A DNA stretch of 57,631 bases, taken from NCBI GenBank assembly GCA_025352685.1, contig JANXSN010000036.1, positions 1-57,631 on the forward strand, in the 5' to 3' direction. Below, piece after piece: positions 16,822 through 24,737 of the stretch; position 1 is the first letter of the stretch; every line of letters starts with the position of its first letter. The position numbers and the translations under genes were made by a program. A model generated the notes under the pieces. That model was given only the letters and a program-made list of their open reading frames with translations. It did no database searches and was not told the origin of the DNA. The stretch comes from Sphingomonadales bacterium. GTDB lineage: Bacteria > Pseudomonadota > Alphaproteobacteria > Sphingomonadales > Sphingomonadaceae.

Positions 16822-18156
16822 ATGGCAACCATAGTTGATGATCTGAAGCGCGCGCCCTTCATCCGCGTCGATGCCGATGCGCCTGGTGGCACGCCGACAC
16901 AGAAATACACTGATCCCGATCTCGGCACCGAGATCATCCCCAAGGAACGTTATATCTCGCCCGCGTTCATGAAGCTCGAGTGGGAGCGGATGTGGACGAA
17001 GACCTGGATGATAGGCGGTCGTCACGAAGTAATCCCTGAGCCCGGCGACTGGATGAGTCATGAAATCGGCACCGAGAGCATGGTCTTCGTCCGCCAGCCC
17101 GACATGACCATCAAGGGTTTCTTCAACGTCTGCCCACATCGCGGTAATCGCATTGTTGCCAAGGACGCCAGCGGTAGCGCCACGACGTTTAAATGTGGCT
17201 ATCACCACTGGGAATGGACGCCCGACGGCGAATTGTTCAACCTGCCCGACCGCGAAACCTTCCCGCAACTGGCAGGATGCAACACATTGGGGCTGAAACC
17301 AGTCCTCACAGCCGAATGGGGTGGGTTCTTCTTCTTCAATCTCGACCCCGATGCAGAGCCGCTGATCGATTATCTGGGCGAGATACCGGTGCATCTGGCG
17401 CCTTATGAATTCGAAAATCAGAAGCTGATCGACTGGAAGACGATCGAATGGGATTGCAACTGGAAGACCTCGGTCGATGCTTTCAACGAGGCCTATCACG
17501 TCCCCGCGATCCACCCCGAACTGCTCAGCTGGCTTGACAACTGGAACGTGCAGATTGACTGCCTTGGCATCCACAACCGCTATCTCATACCGTTCACGAC
17601 ACCCAGCCCGCATTATCACGAACAGTCGAAACTATCGGGCGAAATGCTGTTCTTCGCCTCGCTGGCCGGAGTCGACACTGCCGATTACGAAGGCCGTCCG
17701 CGCGATCTGCGGCTGGCGATCCAGCGCGCCAAACGCGCCAAGCAAGACGAAGTCATCTATCCGTACAGCCGCATGAACGACGACCAATTGTCCGACGATT
17801 ACCACTATCTGATTTTCCCCAACGCGACGATGAACGTCTATGGCGAGGCGATGTTGCTGTTCGTGTCGCGGCCGCACCCGACCGATCCGAACAAAATGCT
17901 GTTCGACCTCATGAATTTCGCGCACCTCGAACCCGATCAGCCCTGGCAATTGCCCGAACACCAGACCTACAAACACGGCCAGATCGGTCTCGGGCTGATA
18001 CTCGATCAGGACGCGTACAATCTACCGCGCGTGCAGGAGGGTATGAACAGTCTTGCCTACGAGGGGCTGATCGTTGGCGAGCAGGAGTTGCGCATCCGCC
18101 ATTTCCACGCAGTCCTAGGTGAGTACGTCGATGGCATCCGTCCAAAGCGTGGCTGA
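16822..18156 (+). CDS. Rieske ring-hydroxylating oxygenase, alpha subunit (1)
   Basis: 444 residues. The Rieske 2Fe-2S site is CPH (near residue 96) with CGYHH about 18 residues later. The catalytic domain has the mononuclear iron motif NEAYHVPAIHPE with a later Asp in LDQDAYNLP. No small beta subunit follows, so it is probably an alpha-only homotrimer that hydroxylates or demethylates a ring or side-chain carbon. Its 3' end overlaps the Rieske ferredoxin gene, which is the likely electron donor. No ferredoxin reductase is in the window, so that must come from elsewhere. Confidence 0.94.
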   Translation: MATIVDDLKRAPFIRVDADAPGGTPTQKYTDPDLGTEIIPKERYISPAFMKLEWERMWTKTWMIGGRHEVIPEPGDWMSHEIGTESMVFVRQPDMTIKGFFNVCPHRGNRIVAKDASGSATTFKCGYHHWEWTPDGELFNLPDRETFPQLAGCNTLGLKPVLTAEWGGFFFFNLDPDAEPLIDYLGEIPVHLAPYEFENQKLIDWKTIEWDCNWKTSVDAFNEAYHVPAIHPELLSWLDNWNVQIDCLGIHNRYLIPFTTPSPHYHEQSKLSGEMLFFASLAGVDTADYEGRPRDLRLAIQRAKRAKQDEVIYPYSRMNDDQLSDDYHYLIFPNATMNVYGEAMLLFVSRPHPTDPNKMLFDLMNFAHLEPDQPWQLPEHQTYKHGQIGLGLILDQDAYNLPRVQEGMNSLAYEGLIVGEQELRIRHFHAVLGEYVDGIRPKRG

Positions 18157-18466
18157 AGGATATCAGGTCGTCACGGCCGCCGACCTGCCGCTGGGCGGCA
18201 CTCGCTGCGTCGATACCGAAGGCGTGGGCATTATCGTCGCACGAGGACAGGACGGGCAATATTATGCCGTTGAGCGGATGTGCAGCCATGCCGCGCTACC
18301 GCTCGATGGCGGGCGGGTGCGCGGCGCATCGATCGTTTGTCCGCACCACGGCGCGCGTTTCGAACTAAAATCGGGTCGCGTGCTCGGGCCGCCGGCCTAC
18401 GGCGCGATCGCGGCCTTTCCGACACGCGAACGCGACGGTCAGGTCGAAGTGTGGATATATTCATGA
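18131..18466 (+). CDS. Rieske-type ferredoxin
   Basis: 111 residues from ATG 18131, preceded by AGGTGAG at suitable spacing; a GTG at 18119 is the alternative. A single Rieske domain: CSH at the first ligand pair and CPHHGARF at the second, with loop GGRVRGASIV between. It probably carries electrons to the oxygenase encoded just upstream, whose end it overlaps, and perhaps to the two oxygenases at 35-38 kb. Its stop overlaps the next ATG by 4 bases. Confidence 0.92.
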   Translation: MASVQSVAEGYQVVTAADLPLGGTRCVDTEGVGIIVARGQDGQYYAVERMCSHAALPLDGGRVRGASIVCPHHGARFELKSGRVLGPPAYGAIAAFPTRERDGQVEVWIYS

Positions 18467-19179
18467 ATCTGGACGGCAAGATTATCCTCGTCACAGGAGC
18501 AGGTTCAGGTATCGGCGCGGCGACCGTCGCGCTCATCCGCGCGCGGGGCGGTGTGGCAATTGCGACCGATTTGAAGGGGGCGCCAACGCGGCTGGACGTG
18601 ACAAAGGCAGACGACTGGGACGCGGTGATTGCCGATTCGGTTGCTCGTTATGGCCGGATCGACGGACTTGTCTCAAACGCCGGAATCGCTGGGGCAGGCT
18701 TGCTGGTCGAAATCGATTTGAACGAGTTTCGCCGCTTCACGGCTGTGACCGTCGAAGGCGCTTTTCTTGGCATCCAAAAAACTGTCGCGCAGATGCGTCT
18801 GCAAAGTTTCCCCGCGCAGGGATCGATTGTCGTCACGTCCTCGGTAATGGCAACGCAGGCTGCGCCTGGCATCGCAAGTTATGCAGCGACCAAAGCGGCA
18901 CTCTCGAACATGGCACGTGCGATCGGTATCGAACTGGGTCGCAAAGGCGATTTCATCCGCGTCAACGTAGTCGCACCTGGCGGCACGGCGACGCCGATGC
19001 TGATCGATGCGATGCCGCCCGGTTTCGTTGATGATCCTGCATCATGGGTCGACGTGCCGCTCCGTGAGCCGCAGCGAGCCGAGGACATCGCAGAGACGAT
19101 TGCCTTTCTGCTGTCGGATGAGGCGAGCTTCATCACCAGCGCAATCATGGCCGTCGATGGCGGGTGGAGCCTGACGTGA
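18463..19179 (+). CDS. SDR-family dehydrogenase
   Basis: 238 residues from an ATG that overlaps the ferredoxin stop (ATGA). Complete classical SDR: TGAGSGIG (about 11-18), an acidic residue after beta-2 (IATDLKG) favouring NAD, SNAG, catalytic Ser in VTSS and YAATK. The C-terminal end AVDGGWSLT is usual. It probably oxidises a diol or alcohol made by the adjacent Rieske oxygenase, as cis-diol dehydrogenases do, but specificity is not visible. Confidence 0.9.
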   Translation: MNLDGKIILVTGAGSGIGAATVALIRARGGVAIATDLKGAPTRLDVTKADDWDAVIADSVARYGRIDGLVSNAGIAGAGLLVEIDLNEFRRFTAVTVEGAFLGIQKTVAQMRLQSFPAQGSIVVTSSVMATQAAPGIASYAATKAALSNMARAIGIELGRKGDFIRVNVVAPGGTATPMLIDAMPPGFVDDPASWVDVPLREPQRAEDIAETIAFLLSDEASFITSAIMAVDGGWSLT

Positions 19180-19937
19180 TGACTGCCCCACGCATCGCCG
19201 TCGTTACCGGCGCAACTTCCGGCATCGGTCGTGCAACGGCTGTGCGCATCGCGCGCGACGGTTTCCACATCATTGCCTGCGGGCGTGATCCCGCACGTGG
19301 CGCAGCGACAGTAGCTTCCGTGGTGGCCGCGGGGGGAACGGCGACGTTCCACGCCTTCGATGTCACAGCGGAGACGGACTGGGCATTCCTGGCCGACCGT
19401 ATTACCGCCGATCACGGTCGATTTGATGCACTCATCAACTGCGCCGGTGGTTTCTTTTCCAAGCCGTTACCTGACACCAGCCTGGACGAGTTTCGCGCAT
19501 TATGGACACTCGATGTCGAAAGCGTCCTGCTCGGCACAAAATACGGTTTGCGCGTAATGCGCGATACACACACGGCAGGCAGCATCGTCAATGTCTCGTC
19601 GCTGGCCGGGCTGATCGCGCTCGACGATTGCGCGGCCTATTGCGCAGCGAAGGCGGCGGTGACGCATCTGTCACGAGTGGCGGCGCTGGAGGGTGCAGCG
19701 TTCGATCCGCCGGTACGAGTCAATTCGCTCAATCCCGGCGTAATCTGGACCGAGATGATCACCGGCAGTTACGGTGACAGCGATGAAGTGCGCGATTTCG
19801 TGCTCGACGGCAACGCGCTGCAACGCGTCGGCGAAGCTGAGGATATCGCAAACGCGGCTGCCTATCTGGCCGGTCCTGCGTCGCGTATGGTGACAGGCAC
19901 GGCGATGGTCGTCGATGGAGGCCGGGGAGCAGACTGA
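19179..19937 (+). CDS. SDR-family dehydrogenase
   Basis: 252 residues from ATG 19179 (TGATG overlap with the previous gene). Motifs: TGATSGIGRAT, an Arg after the glycine-rich loop region (CGRDPARG) favouring NADP(H), NCAGG, VSSLAG and YCAAK. It ends GTAMVVDGGRG. It is second of three SDR genes in this stretch and is followed immediately by the MDR reductase, so these may act on successive hydroxyl/keto positions. Confidence 0.9.
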   Translation: MTAPRIAVVTGATSGIGRATAVRIARDGFHIIACGRDPARGAATVASVVAAGGTATFHAFDVTAETDWAFLADRITADHGRFDALINCAGGFFSKPLPDTSLDEFRALWTLDVESVLLGTKYGLRVMRDTHTAGSIVNVSSLAGLIALDDCAAYCAAKAAVTHLSRVAALEGAAFDPPVRVNSLNPGVIWTEMITGSYGDSDEVRDFVLDGNALQRVGEAEDIANAAAYLAGPASRMVTGTAMVVDGGRGAD

Positions 19938-20954
19938 ATGACCACCAACCGACGATTCCTTCTGATAAGCCGACCGGATGGCACGCCGGTGCCGACCGAC
20001 TTCCGGCTCGTACTCGATCCGATGCCAGAGCTGTCCGAGGGACAGTTCCTGATCCGCAATCATTATGCGTCGCTCGATCCCGCGATGCGCGGCTGGCTGG
20101 ATGATGCCCCCTCCTACATGCCGCCGGTCGCGCTGGGCGATCCGGTTCGTGCGTCCACCATCGGTGTGATCGCAGAAAGTCGTTCCGTCGACTTCCCGGT
20201 CGGACAATGGGTGATGGGACTTAACGGGATCGAGGAATATTCGGTCGGCGCAGCAGGCGGTTTTACACAATCCATCGATCCCGCCGCGGTGCCGACGGTG
20301 ACCAACTATTTGTCGCTGTTCGGCGCGGTCGGGATGACCGCCTATTTCGGCTTTATCGACGTGTGCGAACCAAAAGCCGGCGATACGGTGCTAGTCTCGG
20401 GCGCTGCAGGCGCAGTCGGGTCGCTCGTAGGGCAAATCGCCAAGATCAAGGGATGCCGCACCATCGGCATTGCAGGCGGTTCTGAGAAGTGTGTACGCCT
20501 GACCGAGCGCTATGGCTTCGATGCGGCGATCGATTATCGCGGCAAGGACGTGGACGCACTCGATGCCGCAATTCGCGCAGCAGCACCCGACGGCGTGGAC
20601 ATCATCTTTGAGAACGTCGGTGGCAATATTCTCGACGCCGGCCTGCTCAATCTAAGGCATGGCGCGCGCGTCGGTCTGTGCGGGCTGATCAGCGAATATA
20701 ACGCGCCTGCGCCCGTCGGAGCACGCAATTTGTGGCGGCTGATCGTCAACCGCGCCTCGATCCGCGGCCTGCTCGTCGCCGACTACGTTCCCCGCTTTGC
20801 CGAAGGCGCAGCGGCGATGGGCCAGTGGCTGAGCGAAGGCAAACTCGTGTTCGACGAACATATCGATGAAGGCATCGAGAATGCGCTGCCCGCCTTCATG
20901 CGACTCTTCGATGGATCGAACGATGGCAAGATGATCCTGAAGATCGCGCCGTGA
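19938..20954 (+). CDS. Zinc-independent MDR reductase (CurA/PTGR-like)
   Basis: 338 residues, paralogous to the gene at 7838-8839. N-terminal SLDPAMRGWLDDAPSYMPP, then the Rossmann loop VSGAAGAVGSLVGQIAK, GIAGGSEKCVRL (NADPH-type) and FENVGGNILD. No zinc cysteines. It likely reduces an alpha,beta double bond of an enone or enoyl intermediate. The ATG follows the previous stop directly and its own stop overlaps the next ATG by 4 bases. Confidence 0.9.
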   Translation: MTTNRRFLLISRPDGTPVPTDFRLVLDPMPELSEGQFLIRNHYASLDPAMRGWLDDAPSYMPPVALGDPVRASTIGVIAESRSVDFPVGQWVMGLNGIEEYSVGAAGGFTQSIDPAAVPTVTNYLSLFGAVGMTAYFGFIDVCEPKAGDTVLVSGAAGAVGSLVGQIAKIKGCRTIGIAGGSEKCVRLTERYGFDAAIDYRGKDVDALDAAIRAAAPDGVDIIFENVGGNILDAGLLNLRHGARVGLCGLISEYNAPAPVGARNLWRLIVNRASIRGLLVADYVPRFAEGAAAMGQWLSEGKLVFDEHIDEGIENALPAFMRLFDGSNDGKMILKIAP

Positions 20955-21319
20955 GCCGGATCGCCATTGTCGAGGCTTTCATCACGGCATGGAACGCGAT
21001 GGATTTCAGCCCGATCTATGCCGTGTTGGCAAACGGTGCGGTATGGCAAATCATGCCGATGGCACCGGCTCACGACCACCGCGGGGTTCGCGCCTTCCTC
21101 GACAGTTTCCCGATCAAAGGCTGCGACTGGCATATCCACGCTATTACCGAGGCGAACGACCAGCTGCTTACCAAATGGAGCGACCGCTTTCTGCTGGCGA
21201 CGGGCACATCGACCAAGATGCCGGTGATGGGCATTTTTGCGTTCGACGCTGCTCGGCGCTGCGGGGTCTGGCGCGGCTATTTCAACTGGGGACAATTTCA
21301 AATGGAGTTCGCAAAATGA
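20951..21319 (+). CDS. Limonene-epoxide-hydrolase-like/SnoaL-fold protein lacking the catalytic triad
   Basis: 122 residues with the pattern of the limonene-1,2-epoxide hydrolase family: FITAWNAMDFSPIYAVL, then VRAFLDSF, then PVMGIFAFD and a final WRGYFNWGQF strand. In that family catalysis uses Arg and Asp in an RxD motif and an Asp in WRDYFD. Here the matching segments read KWSDRF and WRGYFN, so only one Asp appears kept. Epoxide hydrolysis by the known mechanism is therefore doubtful; an isomerase, dehydratase or binding role is as likely. It overlaps both neighbours by 4 bases. Confidence 0.72.
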   Translation: MSRIAIVEAFITAWNAMDFSPIYAVLANGAVWQIMPMAPAHDHRGVRAFLDSFPIKGCDWHIHAITEANDQLLTKWSDRFLLATGTSTKMPVMGIFAFDAARRCGVWRGYFNWGQFQMEFAK

Positions 21320-22014
21320 CTGGCAGGCTAGCGGGGCGACGCGCGATAGTAACTGGCGCAGCATCGGGGATCGGTGCCGCGACAGTCAAGCGTTTGACCA
21401 CCGATGGGGCTGAAGTGATCGGTGTCGACCTAATGGGTGATGGCTTGATTGCCGATGTCGCGACCGATGCAGGGGTTGCAGCAATTATCGCTGCAGCAGG
21501 CGGTCGGCTGGATATCCTCATTAACAACGCCGGCGTTTGTCCTATCGCGCCTCTTGCCGAACTCGACGATGCGCTTTGGGCGAACGGGTTCGCGGTCAAC
21601 GTTACGGCGCCATTTCGCCTCTCGCGCGCTCTCGCGCCAGTTCTGGCGCGGTCCAAAGCCGGACGCATCATTAACACCGGGTCGATTCTTTCGAGCTATG
21701 GCGATGCCACACTCGCTGCGTACAGCGCATCCAAGCACGCCATTCTCGGTCTGACCCGCGCGCTGGCCAACGAACTCGGGCCAATGGGTATCACGGTCAA
21801 TTGCATCCAGCCGGGCGCGATCGTAACGGGCATGACCAAGGGATTGTTCGAAAATCCTGCTAGCGTTGCCCACTATACCAGCCGTTCGCCACTCGGCCGG
21901 CTAGGCCAGCCGGAGGACATTGCAGATGTCTTCGCCTTCCTCGCGTCAGACGATGCGCGCTTCATCACGGGTCAGGGGGTCATCGTCGATGGCGGTGTGA
22001 TGTCGCATAGCTGA
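21316..22014 (+). CDS. SDR-family dehydrogenase
   Basis: 232 residues from ATG 21316 (ATGA overlap with the SnoaL-like gene). Motifs: TGAASGIGAAT, VDLMGDG (Asp after beta-2, NAD-type), NNAGVCP, Ser in NTGS and YSASK. It is short, having lost the loop between beta-2 and alpha-3, but keeps the catalytic set. It ends the first block of the plus-strand operon, ahead of the only sizeable internal gap. Confidence 0.9.
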   Translation: MTGRLAGRRAIVTGAASGIGAATVKRLTTDGAEVIGVDLMGDGLIADVATDAGVAAIIAAAGGRLDILINNAGVCPIAPLAELDDALWANGFAVNVTAPFRLSRALAPVLARSKAGRIINTGSILSSYGDATLAAYSASKHAILGLTRALANELGPMGITVNCIQPGAIVTGMTKGLFENPASVAHYTSRSPLGRLGQPEDIADVFAFLASDDARFITGQGVIVDGGVMSHS

Positions 22015-22017
22015 CCC

Positions 22018-22044
22018 CGCCAATCTAACCCTAGCACATTGGCG
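22018..22044 (+). repeat. Hairpin/dyad in the operon's single sizeable gap
   Basis: CGCCAAT at 22018-22024 and ATTGGCG at 22038-22044 form a perfect 7-base inverted repeat with a 13-base loop, in the 82-base gap between the SDR and P450 genes. There is no T-run after it, so it is not a standard intrinsic terminator. It could be an mRNA-processing or stabilising hairpin, or an operator for an internal promoter. Confidence 0.5.
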
Positions 22045-22096
22045 CATCGCGGCGCGCGTCAGAATGGTCTTATGAGACGTTTGCAAGGAGTATGAT

Positions 22097-23344
22097 GTGA
22101 ACGTCGCCGTACAGCCGATCGACTTTTTTTCTGCCGAGGTGCTGGCCGACCCGTTCGCTGCCTATCAGCAGGCGCTTGCGTTCTGCCCAGTCTATCCCGT
22201 GCCGGGCGCGGGCGTGACAATGGTGCTTAGTTATGAGCTGATTGCCGAGGCAACGGCGCGCATCGACGATTTTTCGAACGATTTCTCAGCTATCCTCTCC
22301 GGTTTGCGCTCCGCCGATCCCGACGTGATGGCGATCCTCGATAAGGGCTGGCCGCAGCAGGACACCTTGCTGACCGCCGACCCGCCCAACCACACGCGAT
22401 TTCGAAAGCTCGTCAACCTCGCCTTCTCGATGAAGCGCGTAGAGGCGTTGGAGGCGCATATGCGCCACATCGCTACCCGCCTGATTGATGGTTTTATCGG
22501 GAAAGGCGAATGCGAATTCATCCGCGATTTTTCCATGCCGTTGCCAGTGCAGTTGATTACCGAGCAGATCGGCATCGACCGTACTGACTTCGCCACGGTC
22601 AAGCGCTGGTCCGACGCCTTCACCGATCGGCTGGGCGGCATGATCTCCAAGGAGCGCGAGCTCGAGTGCGCTGCCGAGGTAGTCGAATTCCAGCACGCGA
22701 TGAAGAAAAAAATCGATGCGCGGCGCGCGCAGCCATGCGACGATCTGCTGTCCGATCTGGTCAATGCGCAGGTTGATGGCGAACGGCCGCTCGACGATGC
22801 CGAATTGCTGTCGATCCTGCAGCAATTGATGGTCGCGGGGAACGAGACCACTACCTCATCGCTGGCCGGAGGGCTGGTTCAGCTGATCCGAAACCCGGAT
22901 CAGGCGGATAAGGTTCGGGCGGACCCATCGTTGATCCGCAACATGGTCGAGGAAATCCTGCGGACCGAAAGTCCGACCGCGGGACTGTGGCGCGTGGTCA
23001 AGCGCGATACCGAACTGGGCGGCGTCCCGTTAAAGACTGGGTCGATGCTCATGCTGCGGTTTGCGGCAGCAAACCGAGATCCAGCACGGTTCGCAAATCC
23101 AGATGCGTTCGATGTCGAGCGCAAGAACGCCAGCAGCCACCTCGCTTTCGGTCGCGGCATTCACATGTGTGTCGGCAACATGCTTGCGCGCAAGGAGTTG
23201 GCAGTGGCGTTTGACGAATTGCTGCGGCGGCTAGACCAGTTCGAAATCGCGGATGAGACCGCAATGACGTACCCCCCCAACATGCTGCTACGCGGATTGA
23301 GTGCACTGCCGATCAGGTTCGTAGCCCGAACCACCGCGCCATGA
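22097..23344 (+). CDS. Cytochrome P450
   Basis: 415 residues from GTG 22097, chosen because AAGGAG lies 7-8 bases upstream and the nearby ATGs run into a stop. Class I soluble bacterial P450 features: I-helix AGNETTTSSL, the ExxR motif in EEILRTES, and the haem loop AFGRGIHMCVGN with Cys358. It would hydroxylate an unactivated carbon, for example a methyl group or ring position. No dedicated ferredoxin or reductase follows; the Rieske ferredoxin upstream is not a usual P450 partner. Its stop overlaps the acyl-CoA dehydrogenase start by 4 bases. Confidence 0.95.
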   Translation: MNVAVQPIDFFSAEVLADPFAAYQQALAFCPVYPVPGAGVTMVLSYELIAEATARIDDFSNDFSAILSGLRSADPDVMAILDKGWPQQDTLLTADPPNHTRFRKLVNLAFSMKRVEALEAHMRHIATRLIDGFIGKGECEFIRDFSMPLPVQLITEQIGIDRTDFATVKRWSDAFTDRLGGMISKERELECAAEVVEFQHAMKKKIDARRAQPCDDLLSDLVNAQVDGERPLDDAELLSILQQLMVAGNETTTSSLAGGLVQLIRNPDQADKVRADPSLIRNMVEEILRTESPTAGLWRVVKRDTELGGVPLKTGSMLMLRFAAANRDPARFANPDAFDVERKNASSHLAFGRGIHMCVGNMLARKELAVAFDELLRRLDQFEIADETAMTYPPNMLLRGLSALPIRFVARTTAP

Positions 23345-24363
23345 ACTTCAGTCTTAGCGAAGATCAGGCGCTCTTTCGCGCAACCGTCGAACGTTTCGCA
23401 GGCACGGGCGATGTGGATAAGCGCAAGATTTCCCGCCGGTCACCAGGCGGCGTTGACAGGCAGCGCTGGGCTAAGATGGCCGGAATCGGCCTATTGGCAA
23501 TCGACGATCGGATCGATTGCACGGTAATTGCCGAAACATTGGGAATTTCGGTCGCGGTCGAGCCCTGGCTTGAATGCGGCTACTTTCCATTGCAGCTACT
23601 CCATGATGAGCTGCATGCCGCCGACGTCACTGATGGATCGGTCGTGGCGGCAGTGGCATTTGCAGAACCGGGTCGGCGTTACGCGCTGGAACCGCACAAC
23701 ATGCGCGCGTCGCAACACGACAGTGGCTGGACATTGTCAGGGGCGAAGACCTTCGTGCTCGGCGGCGCTGCTGCGGACCTGTTTCTGGTTACAGCCGAAA
23801 CCGAAGCAGGTTCTGCACTGTTCTCGGTCGAACGGGAGCATATCGACGCGCGACATTATGCCGTTATCGACGGGGGGTTGGCCGCCGATTTTACATTACG
23901 TCAGGCACCAGCCTCGATGATATCCAATGCCGTCTGGAGTGACGCGGTCGCTGATACGCGATTGATGGCGGCGGCCGAGACGGTCGGGCTTGCAAGTCGG
24001 CTGTTCGACGAAACGCTCGACTATGTGCGACAGCGCGAGCAGTTCGGCCAGGCGATCGGGCGCTTTCAGGCAGTTCAGCACCGCCTGGTCGATTGTTACA
24101 CGATGCTCGAACAGATGCGCTCTTCGCTCTGGCGTGCTGCGCTCGCCGACCGCAGCACTGGCTGGCACGCCAATATGGCGGGTGCCAAGGCCTTTATCTG
24201 CGAGCGAGCCATTCATATTGGCCATGAAGCGATCCAGCTGCATGGCGGCATGGGAGTAACCGACGAACTGGTAATCGGCCATGCGCACAAGCGTATCTTG
24301 CTGCTGTCGAAATTCTTTGGCGACCCGGCGAGCGAACTCGCCTGCTTTGCGGAGGCAGCATGA
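23341..24363 (+). CDS. Acyl-CoA dehydrogenase-family protein, short form
   Basis: 340 residues, shorter than the usual 380-400. FNFSLSEDQALFR-like N-terminus, a middle beta domain (TLSGAKTFVLGGA) and C-terminal helices with RQREQFGQAIGRFQAVQHRL and HEAIQLHGGMGVTDE. In steroid side-chain and related pathways such short proteins pair with a second acyl-CoA dehydrogenase as heterotetramers; the gene at 27401 is a candidate partner. The catalytic Glu was not located with confidence. It is coupled by ATGA overlaps to the P450 before and the DUF35 gene after. Confidence 0.88.
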   Translation: MNFSLSEDQALFRATVERFAGTGDVDKRKISRRSPGGVDRQRWAKMAGIGLLAIDDRIDCTVIAETLGISVAVEPWLECGYFPLQLLHDELHAADVTDGSVVAAVAFAEPGRRYALEPHNMRASQHDSGWTLSGAKTFVLGGAAADLFLVTAETEAGSALFSVEREHIDARHYAVIDGGLAADFTLRQAPASMISNAVWSDAVADTRLMAAAETVGLASRLFDETLDYVRQREQFGQAIGRFQAVQHRLVDCYTMLEQMRSSLWRAALADRSTGWHANMAGAKAFICERAIHIGHEAIQLHGGMGVTDELVIGHAHKRILLLSKFFGDPASELACFAEAA

Positions 24364-24737
24364 GCGCACTCGTCCCAATTGCGGCAGACCTTTGGACCGT
24401 AGAACCACGTTTGATCGGCGGACGCGGGACTGATGGCCGCATTCGCTTTCCGATGCCCGTGGGCGACGCCGCCGCTGGGTTTGAACCCGTTCCGCTGTCA
24501 CTAACCGGAACCCTTTGGTCGTGGACAATCCAGAACTTCGAACCGAAACGGCCGCCGTATCAAGGGCCCGTGCCGTTCCAGCCCTATATGGTCGGCTACG
24601 TCGAATTACCCAGCGAAGTGATCATCGCGGCACGGATTGTCGACGTCGCTGAGCCCTGCATCGGCATGCCGCTGGCACTTCGCATCGTGCCATTCGACGA
24701 TGCGCGATCGACCTATGCATTCGGACCAATATCATGA
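24360..24737 (+). CDS. DUF35/OB-fold protein without zinc cysteines
   Basis: 125 residues. The OB-fold half is typical of DUF35: PLSLTGTLWSWTIQNFEP, then GYVELPSEVIIAARI and a closing PFDDAR. The usual N-terminal rubredoxin-like zinc ribbon (two CxxC pairs) is present only in outline: residues LIGGRGTDGRIRFPMPVG hold no cysteine. Members act as subunits of thiolases or of retro-aldolases such as the Ltp2-ChsH2 type. The thiolase gene follows with a 4-base overlap, so the two probably form one complex. Confidence 0.85.
   Translation: MSALVPIAADLWTVEPRLIGGRGTDGRIRFPMPVGDAAAGFEPVPLSLTGTLWSWTIQNFEPKRPPYQGPVPFQPYMVGYVELPSEVIIAARIVDVAEPCIGMPLALRIVPFDDARSTYAFGPIS

Noticed and set aside
16567-17619. 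Leftward 350-codon open frame opposite Rieske oxygenase 1
   Set aside because: Antisense shadow of a clear Rieske gene, with no motif of its own.
22018-22044. Hairpin as an intrinsic terminator splitting the operon
   Set aside because: No U-tract follows and the stem is only 7 bases, so termination is not supported.
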